Origin: Verrucomicrobiaceae bacterium
Lineage (GTDB): Bacteria > Verrucomicrobiota > Verrucomicrobiia > Verrucomicrobiales > Akkermansiaceae
Assembly: GCA_027491155.1 (NCBI GenBank)
Contig: JAIXWR010000012.1
Span: 62,001 to 126,000, forward strand
Direction of reading: 5' to 3'
Length of the DNA stretch: 64,000 nucleotides
Shown here: positions 17,529 to 26,384 of the stretch, in pieces
How the letters are laid out: the number at the start of each line of letters is the position of its first letter
Position numbering within the stretch: position 1 is the first letter of the stretch
Program-made: the position numbers and the translations under genes
Notes under the pieces: generated by a model
Told to the model about the DNA's origin: nothing
The model's input: only the letters and a program-made list of their open reading frames with translations
Database searches by the model: none

Positions 17529-18971
17529 TCACGGCACCGCGCCAAGCCCCGGGCCGTTCAATTGCGCCGTCGCCAGCTTGCCGTTCCGGGTGTCGAACAG
17601 CCCCGGAAAACGGCCCGTCCACGCGGCATTCGCCGCCGGCACATACTGGCGGGCGTTCGACTCGATGGTGGAAAGCCCCGGCACGTGCGAGGCGATCCCC
17701 GCCGAGTGGACCAGCGACGCCCCCGGACAGGTCAGGTCCTGCACGCACAGGAACATCCCGTATTTCTTCCCCGCCGCCGCCATCAGCAAGGCGTGCGACT
17801 GGCCCTTGCAGGCCTTGAGGCAGGCCCCGGTGTAGCCCATGTCGCGCGCCAGCAGCAGGTTCTCCAGGTCGGTCAGCGACTCGTCGATCACCACCGGCCG
17901 CAATTTCGCCGCGGCGTGCATCTTGTTCTCCAGATTCGCCTTCAGGTCGCGCCGCGTCGGCTGCTCCAGGTAGAGGATGCTCTCGAAGCCCTTCGGCGAC
18001 CGCTCCTTCACCTTCGCCAGATACTCCAGCACGTAATCCACGTCGGCGCAGGCCTCGTTGAAATCGCTGCAGTATTTCCAGTCCACGTCCGGCGACGTCT
18101 CACGCGCCACCCGGTCGATCGCCACGGTCCGCTCGATGTCCCATTCGAGGTTCTCGCCCTGGAGCTTGATCTTGATCCGCTGCAAGCCGTCGCGCCGGAT
18201 CCACTCGCCCAGCGTTTCCGGCAGGCCGTCGCCCGTCCGCTCCTTGAGCTCGGACTCCGCCACCGCGTCCAGCCCGCCCACCGAATGGAACAGCCAGACC
18301 CAGTCGCGCGGCTCCGCATCCAGATAGCCCTGCAGCGACTCGCCCTTGAAGTCGTTGTTCAAGTAGCGCGACAGGTCGTGGCCGATCAATTCCGGCGTGT
18401 TGGTGCGGAAACAGTTCGCGCCGAGCGATTTCCCGAAGGCGTCGTGCAGCGCCGCGTCGAAGGCGCTGGCGGTGACCTGGGTGCACAGCTTCGGGATCGG
18501 CGTCGCCAGCTTCAGCGCCACCGAAAGCTCGGCGGCCGCCTTGAGATACTCCGGCTCGAGCTGGTGGTTCATCTCGATCGGATGCGCCGTCTCGGTGAAG
18601 CCGCGGGTGATCGCCGCAATCTTTCCCGCCAGTTCCTTCATCGCCCGCAAGGTCTCGTCGTAAGGAATCACCTTGGACGGGAACGACCACACGTTGCCCA
18701 GCGGCATCGACCCGAAGCCCTTGCTCACCTTGCCGGAGGGCGACACCACCTCCACCGTCACGTTCAGCAGCGTCACCCGGTCCACCGCCGTGCCGCCGAA
18801 CTTGTAGGGCATGCGGTATTTGAACTCCTCGAACGCGAAATCGAGGCTGCCGATGCGGACCCCCGCCGGCTTGCGGACGATCACCCCCGGCACCTCGCCC
18901 GCGGCGATCCCGCCGGAAAGCAGGGCGGAGCTTTTCAAAAACGCGCGGCGGGAAAGGGCGGGACTCGTCAT
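17529..18971 (-). CDS. Tat-exported enolase-superfamily (MR/MLE) protein
   Basis: The 480-residue precursor begins [25 protein letters not shown], a twin-arginine signal, so it is probably exported folded to the periplasm. The rest follows the mandelate racemase/muconate lactonizing pattern: [10 protein letters not shown] (KxK), [10 protein letters not shown] (metal Asp), LYLEQPT (metal Glu), VVIDESLTD (metal Asp/Glu) and [16 protein letters not shown] (lysine on strand 6). These proteins use Mg2+ to stabilise an enolate; the substrate is probably a sugar acid or dipeptide but cannot be read here. Export of this superfamily by Tat is unusual outside Planctomycetes and Verrucomicrobia. The upstream gap to tyrS is 93 bases. 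Confidence 0.88.
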   Translation of the reverse strand: MTSPALSRRAFLKSSALLSGGIAAGEVPGVIVRKPAGVRIGSLDFAFEEFKYRMPYKFGGTAVDRVTLLNVTVEVVSPSGKVSKGFGSMPLGNVWSFPSKVIPYDETLRAMKELAGKIAAITRGFTETAHPIEMNHQLEPEYLKAAAELSVALKLATPIPKLCTQVTASAFDAALHDAFGKSLGANCFRTNTPELIGHDLSRYLNNDFKGESLQGYLDAEPRDWVWLFHSVGGLDAVAESELKERTGDGLPETLGEWIRRDGLQRIKIKLQGENLEWDIERTVAIDRVARETSPDVDWKYCSDFNEACADVDYVLEYLAKVKERSPKGFESILYLEQPTRRDLKANLENKMHAAAKLRPVVIDESLTDLENLLLARDMGYTGACLKACKGQSHALLMAAAGKKYGMFLCVQDLTCPGASLVHSAGIASHVPGLSTIESNARQYVPAANAAWTGRFPGLFDTRNGKLATAQLNGPGLGAVP

Positions 18972-19064
18972 GGTCGTGACGGGTGCACTAGCATCCGCCG
19001 GCCCCGGCGTCAGCTTCTCTCTTCTGCCTTGCCTCTTTCCCCCGTCCGGCTTCCGCTTCCCGCC

Positions 19065-20258
19065 GTGACCCCGGAAGAACAACTCCAGATCCTCACCGCC
19101 GGCACCGCCAAGGTGCTGTCGGAAAAGGAACTCCTCGAAAAACTCCGCGACTCGGCCAAGACCGCCCGGCCTCTGCGGATCAAGCTCGGCGTCGATCCCA
19201 CCGCGCCCGACATCCACCTCGGTCACACCGTCGCGCTGGAGAAACTCCGCCAGTTCCAGCTCCTCGGCCACCAGGCGGTGCTGCTGATCGGCGATTTCAC
19301 CGCGACCATCGGCGATCCCTCCGGCCGCTCCGTCACCCGCCCGCCGCTGACCCGCGACGAGGTCCTCCACAACGCCTCCACCTACACCGAGCAGGCCTTC
19401 AAGATCCTCGACCGCGAAAAGACCGAGATCGTCTACAACGGCGACTGGTTCCGCAAGATGAGCTACGAGGACATCCTCCGCCTCAACGCCCGCGTCACCC
19501 TCCAGCAGATGCTCCAGCGCGAGGACTTCCGCACCCGCATCGAGGCCGGCCAGGAAATCCGCCTCCACGAACTCCAGTACCCCGTCATGCAGGGCTGGGA
19601 CTCCGTCGAAATCCGCGCCGACGTCGAGATCGGCGGCACCGACCAGCTCTTCAACATCCTCGTCGGCCGCGACCTCCAGAAGGAGGAAGGCCAGCCGCAG
19701 CAGGTCGTCATGGTGGTCCCGCTGCTCGAAGGCCTCGACGGCGTGAAGAAGATGTCCAAGTCCTACGGCAACTACGTCGGCGTCAGCGACGCCCCGCAGG
19801 ACATGTTCGGCAAGCTGATGAGCGTCTCCGACACCCTGATGGCGCGCTACTACCAGCTCCTGCTGGGCGAGTCGCTCGACCCCGCCGCGCACCCGATGGA
19901 CGCCAAGAAGTCGCTCGCGGAAAAGATCACCGCCCGCTACCACGGCCCGGAAGCCGGCACCGCCGCGCGTGCCGACTGGGACACCCGCTTCTCCAAGAAG
20001 GACCTCGCCGCCGCCGACCTGCCCGAACTGCCGGTCTCCGGCCTCCCTGCCGAACTCAACGTCCTGACCCTCACCGCCCACGGCTTCACCGCCGCCTTCG
20101 GCCTTGAGAAATCCAACGGCGAATTGCGCAAGCAGTTCATCGTCCCCGGCTCCGTCCAACTCAACGGCGAAAAGCTCACCGACGCCAACGCCCCCGTCAC
20201 CGTCGCCGCCGGCGATGTCCTCAAGCTCTCCAAAAAGCACGCCGTCCGTTTCGTCTGA
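19065..20258 (+). CDS. tyrS: Tyrosyl-tRNA synthetase
   Basis: A 397-residue class I synthetase charging tRNA-Tyr. The HIGH signature is HLGHT at 51-55 after [14 protein letters not shown] is present in [14 protein letters not shown], and the C-terminal S4-like RNA-binding domain (about 330-397; [22 protein letters not shown]) is intact. The form with TAPDIHLGH and [15 protein letters not shown] is the TyrZ-like second type. The start is a GTG at 19065; no Shine-Dalgarno sequence precedes it, and the leader is strongly pyrimidine-rich in roughly 7-base steps. The stop is followed by the heptamer repeat region before the glutaredoxin gene. Confidence 0.96.
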   Translation: MTPEEQLQILTAGTAKVLSEKELLEKLRDSAKTARPLRIKLGVDPTAPDIHLGHTVALEKLRQFQLLGHQAVLLIGDFTATIGDPSGRSVTRPPLTRDEVLHNASTYTEQAFKILDREKTEIVYNGDWFRKMSYEDILRLNARVTLQQMLQREDFRTRIEAGQEIRLHELQYPVMQGWDSVEIRADVEIGGTDQLFNILVGRDLQKEEGQPQQVVMVVPLLEGLDGVKKMSKSYGNYVGVSDAPQDMFGKLMSVSDTLMARYYQLLLGESLDPAAHPMDAKKSLAEKITARYHGPEAGTAARADWDTRFSKKDLAAADLPELPVSGLPAELNVLTLTAHGFTAAFGLEKSNGELRKQFIVPGSVQLNGEKLTDANAPVTVAAGDVLKLSKKHAVRFV

Positions 20259-20264
20259 AGAATG

Positions 20265-20445
<181 letters not shown>

Positions 20446-20453
20446 TTCCCCCA

Positions 20454-20702
20454 ATGCCCGCCCTTCCCATCCTCTACATCAAGCCCGGCTGCCCCTGGTG
20501 CGACGAGGTCGTCGACTACCTCGCCCGCAAGAAGATCGCCGTGAAGATCCAGGTCGTCACCGGCAACCGCGAGGCGATGCAGGAAATGATCGACCTCTCC
20601 GGCCAATCGAAAGCCCCGACGATGGATTGGCACGGCGAAGTCCTCGCCGACTTCGGGGTCGATGAGCTGGTCCCCTTCCTCAAGGAGCGGAACGTCCTTT
20701 GA
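20454..20702 (+). CDS. Glutaredoxin
   Basis: The 82-residue protein is a complete thioredoxin-fold glutaredoxin with dithiol motif Cys13-Pro-Trp-Cys16 (IKPGCPWCDEVVDYL), the cis-Pro segment SKAPTMDWHG in place of the usual TVP, and a final helix. It reduces disulfides or glutathionylated proteins with glutathione or another thiol. The start follows 8 bases after the heptamer array with no Shine-Dalgarno sequence. Asp-Trp after APTM is atypical, where most family members carry PxxF/VG. Confidence 0.88.
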   Translation: MPALPILYIKPGCPWCDEVVDYLARKKIAVKIQVVTGNREAMQEMIDLSGQSKAPTMDWHGEVLADFGVDELVPFLKERNVL

Positions 20703-21045
20703 GCGACTAGCACCCGCGCGGGCAATACCGGATGGCAATCCGCGGGCCCCGGGTTCAATCCGGCTCCCGAGGTTCCGCCGGGCTGCTACCGCCCGGTTTG
20801 CAGCGCCGGCTTCGCCAAAGGTTCAATGCTCCGATCATCCATTCCGGGGAGTAGACGGGCAAGTTGCTCGCCTCGTCCCAATCCGCCTTCCTGCCAAGCT
20901 CATACTCCTTGGCGGCCGCACGGGCAGAGTCCCGATCTCTCTGGTGCCCGAGGCCTCGGGTCCCTCAGTGTGACCCACGAGGCGGGCGTCATACCTACTG
21001 ACCCCGGAGGACGACCCCTGAGTGAGTGAGTTGAGTGCGGAGAGC
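20703..21045. other. Intergenic region without a recognised gene
   Basis: I find no gene with support in these 343 bases. The first part is GC-rich with small inverted motifs (CCGGA...TCCGG type, GTTCAATCC at about 20751-20759), but it does not fold into a tRNA by eye: the T-stem pairs fail. A minus-strand stretch around 20810-20940 could be a decayed coding piece, without family match. The region borders the AT-richer orphan gene at 21046, so it may be the edge of a transferred segment. Confidence 0.35.
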
Positions 21046-21477
21046 CTAAAAGATAGTTTTCGGCAAATACTCTTCATACGTAATATAGCGGAAATCTTTG
21101 CTGAAAGTGAATCGAGACGGACCGGTTCTTTCTAGATCGCGATCAAGGCTCCTATATATTGTAACAATATATACATCGTGATGATTATCGTAATTTTCGC
21201 GATATTCGACTATCGCGCAATTCTCAAGGGAAGAGAAGTAGCCACGCAAAATATTTTCCCCGCTTAGACCAGGGGCGGAAACTAAATCTGGACGGAGGCT
21301 CGCGACCTCTTGTTGGAGTCGGTTCTGTACGGCATGCTCAATCGCATCGAACGAAGCGAACTCCAACGTTTTCCCAAGGGCGTTACACACAAAGAACAGT
21401 CTGGCCAAAAGCAGGAGCGCAGTTGCGCCAACCACGGCATGAACGCTTGCCTGGCGTATTGTCGGTCGTTTTGGCAT
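21046..21477 (-). CDS. Orphan membrane-anchored protein in an AT-richer patch
   Basis: The 143-residue product has one N-terminal hydrophobic segment (about residues 13-33, VHAVVGATALLLLARLFFVCNA) and a soluble charged remainder (LQQEVASLRPDLV, EYRENYDNHHDVYIVTIYRSL, FTFSKDFRYITYEEYLPKTIF). No family is recognised. AAGGAG about 5 bases upstream of the ATG is one of the few strong Shine-Dalgarno sites in the window. Codon use is AT-richer than all neighbours, which points to recent transfer. Topology suggests a type II membrane protein or an uncleaved signal anchor. Confidence 0.65.
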   Translation of the reverse strand: MPKRPTIRQASVHAVVGATALLLLARLFFVCNALGKTLEFASFDAIEHAVQNRLQQEVASLRPDLVSAPGLSGENILRGYFSSLENCAIVEYRENYDNHHDVYIVTIYRSLDRDLERTGPSRFTFSKDFRYITYEEYLPKTIF

Positions 21478-21686
21478 TCTCCTTCCTCACCAAACGAATA
21501 GGCCATCCACAGCGGGAGCGGAAGTGCGAATTCACGCAGCGACTTGCTTCAAATCCACGAAGATGATGGGCGAACCGCTCCCCGCGACGGAGGAAGCTGC
21601 ACGCCACCCGCTTTTCCCGGTTTACTCCGGCCCTTGCCCGCTTCATTTCCCGTGTCGCCTTTGCCGCGAACGCGGAACCGCCCTTC

Positions 21687-22559
21687 TTGAAACTCTACCT
21701 CCAGCTCCACCTCCTGATCTTCCTGCTGGCGACCACGGCGGTGCTGGGGAAGCTCATCACGCTCGGCCCGGCAGGGCTGGTGTTCTGGCGGACGGGGATC
21801 GCGTCGCTCGCCGCGGCGGCCTGGGTGGCCGCGGTGCGGAAGCAATCGGTCTGGCCCGGCCGACGCCGAGCGGCCGGGTTCTTCGGCATCGGCATGATCA
21901 TCGGCGCCCACTGGCTGTGCTTCTTCGGGGCGATCCATCTGGCCAACATCTCGATCTGCCTCGCCGGCATGGCCACCATTTCCCTGTTCACCGCTTTCAC
22001 CGAGCCGCTGCTGGAAAGACGTCGCGTCCGGCCCTTCGAGGTGCTGCTCGGCCTGCTGGTCGTCGCCGGGATCGTGCTGGTCGCCGGGATCGAGCGCGGC
22101 CACCTGTTAGGCCTCGCCGTCGCCCTGCTCGGCGCCTTGCTCGCCGCCGTCTTCCCGGTGCTCAACCGCCGCCTGGTCAACACCGGCGGCGATCCGATGA
22201 TGATGGTCGCCTGGGAAATGGCCGGCGCTTGCAGCGTGGCGTTCGCGCTCCACCCCCTGCTCGACGGCGGCATCCCGCTGCTGGCCTGGCAAGGGCTCGA
22301 CTGGCTCTGGCTGCTGCTGCTCGCGCTGGTCTGCACCGTCTTCGCCCACGCCTTCCACATCCACCTGCTGCGCCGGCTGAGCGCCTACACCGCGAACCTG
22401 GCGATGAACTTCGAACCGGTTTACGGCATCCTGGCCGCAGCCCTCTTTTTCAGCGAGCACCAGGAGCTCCACCCGCTGTTCTATGCCGGCCTCGCGACCA
22501 TCCTGCTCGCGAACCTGCTGCATCCGCTCTGCCTGCGGAAGCTCGGCAAGCCCGCGTGA
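21687..22559 (+). CDS. EamA/DMT-family transporter
   Basis: The 290-residue protein has ten predicted membrane segments in two EamA halves (about 5-130 and 145-285), typical of drug/metabolite exporters. The second half carries AYTANLAMNFEPVYGILAAALFFSEHQELHPLFYAGLATILLANLL, the conserved EPV motif of EamA. The start is a TTG at 21687 (LKLYLQLHLLIFLL); no upstream ATG is in frame, and the membrane pattern starts here. Substrate is not predictable. It converges on the FecR-like gene, 9 bases from its stop. Confidence 0.85.
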   Translation: MKLYLQLHLLIFLLATTAVLGKLITLGPAGLVFWRTGIASLAAAAWVAAVRKQSVWPGRRRAAGFFGIGMIIGAHWLCFFGAIHLANISICLAGMATISLFTAFTEPLLERRRVRPFEVLLGLLVVAGIVLVAGIERGHLLGLAVALLGALLAAVFPVLNRRLVNTGGDPMMMVAWEMAGACSVAFALHPLLDGGIPLLAWQGLDWLWLLLLALVCTVFAHAFHIHLLRRLSAYTANLAMNFEPVYGILAAALFFSEHQELHPLFYAGLATILLANLLHPLCLRKLGKPA

Positions 22560-22568
22560 CCGGCCGCT

Positions 22569-23933
22569 CTAACGGACACCGCCCCCCTCCACCGCGCGCA
22601 CCGTCAGCCGCGACAGCCCGAGGCTCGCCCCGTCGGAGGCGCCGATCCGCACCTGGTCGAAAGTCAGTCCCGGCAGGATCTTCGAACGCACCACCGGCTC
22701 GCCGCCGGGCTCCGGCCCTTCGTGGATTTCCACCGCCCCGTCGCGCCGGTCGTAGCGCAGGGTCATCGTCCGCGCGCCGGTCACCGGAGTTCCGGGAATC
22801 ACCGGATAGAGGCTCCGTTTGACATCGAGCGACCAGGTCTTCTCCGGGCCGTAGCTGTCGCCGAAGAAGCAGACCTCGTAGCCGTCCTGGTAGAGGCTGA
22901 AGCCCGCCCAGCCGTCCGAGTGGAAATCCGGCGTCGCCACCGTTTCCAGGGTCGCCAGCAGCACGGGGCGGGCGGACGAGAGGCTTCCCGCCGGCAGCGA
23001 GAAGTAGGCCTCGAAGCCGCTCCCTTCGAGATGGGTTCCCTTCAGCTCCGGCATGCCGCGCTCGAGCCGCCAGTAACTTGCCCCGTTGTCCGGACGGCGG
23101 CCGGCGAAGGCACCGTCGGAATCGAAGCGGTCGTCGAGCAGCACGCGCGATCCGGGTTGGAACGATTCGAAATGGGCCTCGCTCGCAGCCATGCGCTGGA
23201 TGCTTCCGCCGGCGGCAACCGACAGCGCCTCGTTCTCCGCCAGCCGCTCCACCGCGCCTCCGGGCCCCGCGCTGACCTCGACGCCGCCGCTGAAGGCATG
23301 CACCTCGGCGGACACCCCGGGGCGATGCACCACGCCGAAATCCGCCGCCCCGCCGGTGGCCTGGAGCAGCGCGGTCGTCACGGTGAACCCAGCCTCGCCC
23401 CCGAGGTTCCGGACCCGCACCCGGCCGCTTTCGAGATGCAGGCTGCGGTCCGCGCCCGCGACCAGCACGGCCGGCGCCCCGATCAAGGCCACGGCCTCGC
23501 CCGGCCCTTTGAGGCGGACCCAGCCCCTATCGACCGCCAGGCGCGACCCGGGCACCAGGCTCGACCCGTTGCCGGCGGCGGGCCGGCCGTCCACCGTGGC
23601 GATCGCGTCCGTCGAAAGCTCGCACGACGCCGCGGCGCGCGGCGCATCGTGACGTCCGAATTTCCAGCCCAGCACGGCGGCCAGGACCAGCAGCGCGGCG
23701 GCGACCAGCAGGACCGCCTTGCGGGAGCCCGCCGGCGCCCCGGGAACCACGTCGCCCATCATCCGCCGGCCTTCGAACTCCTCGCACAGCGAATGGTGGA
23801 GCAGGGCCTGCTCCCGGTAATGCTCCAGCAAGGCCGGCTCCTCGCGCAGGCGGTCCTGCAAACGCCGGAACCCGGCTTCGTCCAGTTCCCCCTCGAAGGC
23901 CGCCGCGACCAGCTGTTGGTCCTGGAGATTCAT
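22569..23933 (-). CDS. FecR-like anti-sigma / membrane regulator with C-terminal sandwich domain
   Basis: The 454-residue protein has a cytosolic N-terminal helical part (LVAAAFEGELDEAGFRRLQDRLREEPALLEHYREQALLHHSLC) typical of Planctomycete/Verrucomicrobia anti-sigma proteins, one membrane segment at about 73-91, a FecR-like periplasmic region (about 115-260; VRNLGGEAGFTVTTALLQATGGAADFGV) and a C-terminal concanavalin-like domain (WAGFSLYQDGYEVCFFG, MTLRYDRRDGAVEIHEG). Its start overlaps the sigma factor stop by 4 bases, so the pair is translationally coupled. It probably binds the ECF sigma factor and senses a periplasmic or surface ligand. Confidence 0.85.
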   Translation of the reverse strand: MNLQDQQLVAAAFEGELDEAGFRRLQDRLREEPALLEHYREQALLHHSLCEEFEGRRMMGDVVPGAPAGSRKAVLLVAAALLVLAAVLGWKFGRHDAPRAAASCELSTDAIATVDGRPAAGNGSSLVPGSRLAVDRGWVRLKGPGEAVALIGAPAVLVAGADRSLHLESGRVRVRNLGGEAGFTVTTALLQATGGAADFGVVHRPGVSAEVHAFSGGVEVSAGPGGAVERLAENEALSVAAGGSIQRMAASEAHFESFQPGSRVLLDDRFDSDGAFAGRRPDNGASYWRLERGMPELKGTHLEGSGFEAYFSLPAGSLSSARPVLLATLETVATPDFHSDGWAGFSLYQDGYEVCFFGDSYGPEKTWSLDVKRSLYPVIPGTPVTGARTMTLRYDRRDGAVEIHEGPEPGGEPVVRSKILPGLTFDQVRIGASDGASLGLSRLTVRAVEGGGVR

Positions 23934-24484
23934 GGATAGTGGATGCCCTGCTCCTGGAAGCGCCGCTCGATGCACTTGCGCAGGTTGGAGCGGAGGTTAA
24001 AGAGCGTCGCCTTGAGCGTCCCGGGGCTGCGGTTGATGGCCTTCGCGTAATCGCTCAGCGGGGCCCCGCTGGCGTAGCGGTGCTGGAGGAGGTCGCGGTC
24101 CTTGGGCCGCAGCTTCGAAAGGCAGAGATGCAGCGCCTGGTGACGGCATTCCAGCTCCTCCGGATCGGCTTCCAGGGCGGGGGAAATCCGCTCCACCAGG
24201 TCGTCGTCGAACACCAGCCAGCCCTTCGACGCAAGCCGGCGGCGGTGGTTCATCAGGTGGTAGCGAATCACCTGGAACGACCACGCCTTGAAGCTGGTCC
24301 CCGCCTCGAACTGGGCCCGCTTTTGCCAGAGGATGAGATTCACCTCCTGCAACAGGTCGCGCGCGCCGGAAGATCCCGGCATCAGGGCACGGATGAACGC
24401 GAGCATGGCCGTCTGGTGGCCGGTCAGCTCGCTCACGAAGGCTTCGGAGACCTCGTCCTGACCCGGGTTTGGGGTCTGTTCCAT
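23930..24484 (-). CDS. ECF-type RNA polymerase sigma factor
   Basis: A 184-residue sigma-70 family protein of the Rhodopirellula/Verrucomicrobium type. Region 2 is LTGHQTAMLAFIRALMPGSSGARDLLQEVNLILWQKRAQFEAGTSFKAWSFQVIRYHLMNHRRR; region 4 is LSKLRPKDRDLLQHRYASGAPLSDYAKAINRSPGTLKATLFNLRSNLRKCIERR. Region 3 is absent as usual for ECF factors. An upstream in-frame ATG at 24502 adds MFFISV; the ATG at 24484 is favoured, but the choice is not decided by a ribosome binding site. The FecR-like regulator follows with a 4-base overlap. Confidence 0.93.
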   Translation of the reverse strand: MEQTPNPGQDEVSEAFVSELTGHQTAMLAFIRALMPGSSGARDLLQEVNLILWQKRAQFEAGTSFKAWSFQVIRYHLMNHRRRLASKGWLVFDDDLVERISPALEADPEELECRHQALHLCLSKLRPKDRDLLQHRYASGAPLSDYAKAINRSPGTLKATLFNLRSNLRKCIERRFQEQGIHYP

Positions 24485-24595
24485 GACGCTAATGAAGAAC
24501 ATGTCGCCGCCGCGGGAAAGGTTTAGATGGCGGCCGGCCGCGGCTGACGCGCTTTCCCGCTGGGAATCGGACTTTCCCGGCGTAAAGTCCGCCCC

Positions 24596-24865
24596 ATGCC
24601 CAGCAAGAAGGAACTGCTCGACCTCCACTTCATGGACGCCCGCTGCAAGCTGATCGACCTCGCGGCTTTCCTCGACCGCATCGAGCGCCACCCCGGCGAG
24701 GCCGATTTCCGCTTCGACGGGCTGAAAAAGGCGCTGCCCATCCTGCTTTCGGACCAACCCGGCCGCGCCAGGGCCGTCCTCGAATCCCTCTCCGACCACT
24801 CCACCGAACCCGCCGAAAAGGCCACCTTCCAAGGTGCCTTCGGTGCCCCCGGCTTCCAGTCTTGA
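24596..24865 (+). CDS. Small conserved protein upstream of EboB-like hydrolase
   Basis: The 89-residue product is hydrophilic and helical (KKELLDLHFMDARCKLIDLAAFLDRIERHPGEADFRFDGLKKALPILL). I do not recognise a named family. It precedes the TatD/EboB-like gene by 28 bases on the same strand, suggesting an operon. It is not long enough to be EboA. The shape, one conserved Cys (DARCK) and the RFDGLKKAL segment could suit a small adaptor, but no function is claimed. Confidence 0.7.
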   Translation: MPSKKELLDLHFMDARCKLIDLAAFLDRIERHPGEADFRFDGLKKALPILLSDQPGRARAVLESLSDHSTEPAEKATFQGAFGAPGFQS

Positions 24866-24893
24866 GTCCCGCGTCTTCCCGTTTTCCGTCTCC

Positions 24894-25697
24894 ATGAAAT
24901 ACATCGAGCCCCACGCCCACATGGTCAGCCGCACGACGGACGACTATGAAAAGCTCGCCCTCGCCGGTTGCGCCGCGCTTTGCGAACCCGCCTTCTGGGC
25001 CGGCTTCGACCGCTCCTCGCCGGCCGGCTTTTACGACTACTACCGCCAGCTCACCGAATACGAACCGAAGCGCGCCGCGAGATATGGCATCCCGCATTTC
25101 TGCTGGCTGTGCATCAACCCGAAGGAGGCCGAGGACGCCGGCTTCGCCCGCGAGGTCATGGCGATCATCCCCGAATTCCTCGACAAGCCGACCGTGCTCG
25201 GCATCGGCGAGATCGGCCTGAACAAGAACACGAGAAGCGAGCTCGCGATCTTCGAGGAACACGTGCAGATGGCGCTCGACCGCGACCTGCCGATCCTCAT
25301 CCACACCCCGCACTTGGAAGACAAGCTCAAGGGCACCCGCCTGATCCTCGATTCGCTGGCGAACTTCTCCAAGCTCGACCGCGGCAAGGTGATCATCGAC
25401 CACGTCGAGGAACATACGGTGAATCTCGTCCAAGAGCAGGGCTACTGGGCCGGCATGACACTTTACCCGGAAAGCAAGTGCACCCCGAACCGGGCGATCG
25501 ACATGCTGGAGACCTGTGACGCCAGCCGCCTTTGGTTGAATTCCGCCTGCGACTGGGGCGTTTCCGATCCCCTCGCCGTCGTGAAATGCGGCTTCGAGAT
25601 GAAGCGCCGCAAACACACGGCGGCGGAGATCGACACGATCCTCTACGAAAACCCGAAGCGCTTCCTCAGCCAGTCGAAGAACTTCGTGCTTCCGTGA
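24894..25697 (+). CDS. eboB: TatD-family metal-dependent hydrolase, EboB-like
   Basis: The 267-residue protein starts MKYIEPHAHMVSRTTDDYEKLALAGCAALCEPAFWAGF, which matches the EboB branch of TatD hydrolases closely. Metal ligands are the HAH pair (His7, His9), the Glu of GEIGLN, His of LIHTPH, His of IIDHVEEHT and Asp of ACDWGVSDP. EboB proteins belong to the eboABCDEF cluster linked to biofilm-edge phenotypes and export of prenylated or scytonemin-type compounds. No other ebo gene is in the window, so this is an isolated member. The ATG at 24894 fits the family. Its last 50 bases, including the stop, are repeated 550 bp downstream after the HicBA genes. Confidence 0.85.
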   Translation: MKYIEPHAHMVSRTTDDYEKLALAGCAALCEPAFWAGFDRSSPAGFYDYYRQLTEYEPKRAARYGIPHFCWLCINPKEAEDAGFAREVMAIIPEFLDKPTVLGIGEIGLNKNTRSELAIFEEHVQMALDRDLPILIHTPHLEDKLKGTRLILDSLANFSKLDRGKVIIDHVEEHTVNLVQEQGYWAGMTLYPESKCTPNRAIDMLETCDASRLWLNSACDWGVSDPLAVVKCGFEMKRRKHTAAEIDTILYENPKRFLSQSKNFVLP

Positions 25698-25701
25698 GGC
25701 G
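25650..25701. repeat. Direct repeat, copy 1 (3' end of eboB-like gene)
   Basis: This 52-base stretch encodes the C-terminal ENPKRFLSQSKNFVLP and the stop codon. It recurs at 26200-26251, exactly 550 bases downstream, with one difference (T at 25691, G at 26241). The two copies enclose the HicBA genes. Confidence 0.93.
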
Positions 25702-25747
25702 TGTCACGAAGGATTGCCGATCCGGCCGCAGAATGTAGATTTCGCGC

Positions 25748-25948
25748 ATGAAGCTGAACGCGATCATCCACGAGGCCGAGGAAGGCGGTTATTGGGCGGA
25801 AGTCCCCGCCCTTCCCGGCTGCGTCACCCAGGGCGAAACTCTCGAGGAGCTTGAACAGAACCTCCACGAGGCGATCGAGGCCTGGTTGCTTGCCGCCGAT
25901 CCCGCAGACCCCGGACCCAGTGGTCGGTTGCTGGAAGTGGCCGTATGA
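25748..25948 (+). CDS. hicB: HicB antitoxin, short form
   Basis: The 66-residue product is a HicB/UPF0150 domain: MKLNAIIHEAEEGGYWAEVPALPGCVTQGETLEELEQNLHEAIEAWL. This partially degraded RNase H-like fold blocks HicA. It ends shortly after the domain, so the C-terminal DNA-binding helix-turn-helix or ribbon-helix-helix found in many HicBs is missing; regulation must be by another means. It is encoded before the toxin and overlaps hicA by 4 bases, which favours coupled, antitoxin-first synthesis. The module lies between 52-base direct repeats. Confidence 0.92.
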   Translation: MKLNAIIHEAEEGGYWAEVPALPGCVTQGETLEELEQNLHEAIEAWLLAADPADPGPSGRLLEVAV

Positions 25949-26151
25949 AAGCGGTCAGCGGCAAACGCCTGGCAAAGCTCGCGGAGCAAAAGGGTTGGAA
26001 ACTCGCCCGGGTCAACGGCAGCCATCACGTCTATACCAAAGACGACCGGATTGAACGGGTCGTGATCCCGATTCATGGCAACACTACACTGAAGATCGGC
26101 CTTCAGCGTGCTTTGATGAAGATCATTCCGGTTGCGGAAGACGAACTCTGA
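25945..26151 (+). CDS. hicA: HicA toxin, mRNA interferase
   Basis: The 68-residue protein is a double-stranded RNA-binding-like HicA toxin that cleaves mRNA and slows translation when free of HicB. KLAEQKGWKLARVNGSHHVYTKDDRIERVVIPIHGNTTLKIGLQRALMK contains the GSHH motif with the catalytic His (His27 by alignment to the family, followed by His28) and the conserved HxN loop. Length matches HicA. It shares a 4-base overlap with hicB. All key residues are present, so the toxin should be functional. Confidence 0.93.
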   Translation: MKAVSGKRLAKLAEQKGWKLARVNGSHHVYTKDDRIERVVIPIHGNTTLKIGLQRALMKIIPVAEDEL

Positions 26152-26199
26152 CCGTTCCGGCATCAACCATGCCCCGTCGGAAAGGGAAGCGCGCCGGGG

Positions 26200-26251
26200 A
26201 ACCCGAAGCGCTTCCTCAGCCAGTCGAAGAACTTCGTGCTGCCGTGAGGCG
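26200..26251. repeat. Direct repeat, copy 2 (duplicated 3' end of eboB)
   Basis: This is the second copy of the eboB 3' end, with stop codon, 51 of 52 bases identical to 25650-25701. It lies 49 bases past the hicA stop and 133 bases before the next gene. Here it is not joined to an open eboB gene, so it is a remnant rather than a coding end. Confidence 0.93.
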
Positions 26252-26384
26252 GGGCACCTTCCGCGGGTGGAAATCGGCCGCGAATTCCCAATCGCGGAAT
26301 TCGGGACAAGGGTTATCGGGAACACGCGCCGGGCAACGGATCGCCCGCGCAACTCCCAACCAACCTCCATCCCAAGCAACCAAG

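Noticed and set aside
20735-20775. tRNA-like GTTCAATCC segment
   Set aside because: The T-stem and acceptor stem do not pair, and no anticodon arm was found.
25650-26251. IS target-site duplication
   Set aside because: A 52-base direct repeat is far longer than IS duplications and no transposase lies between the copies.
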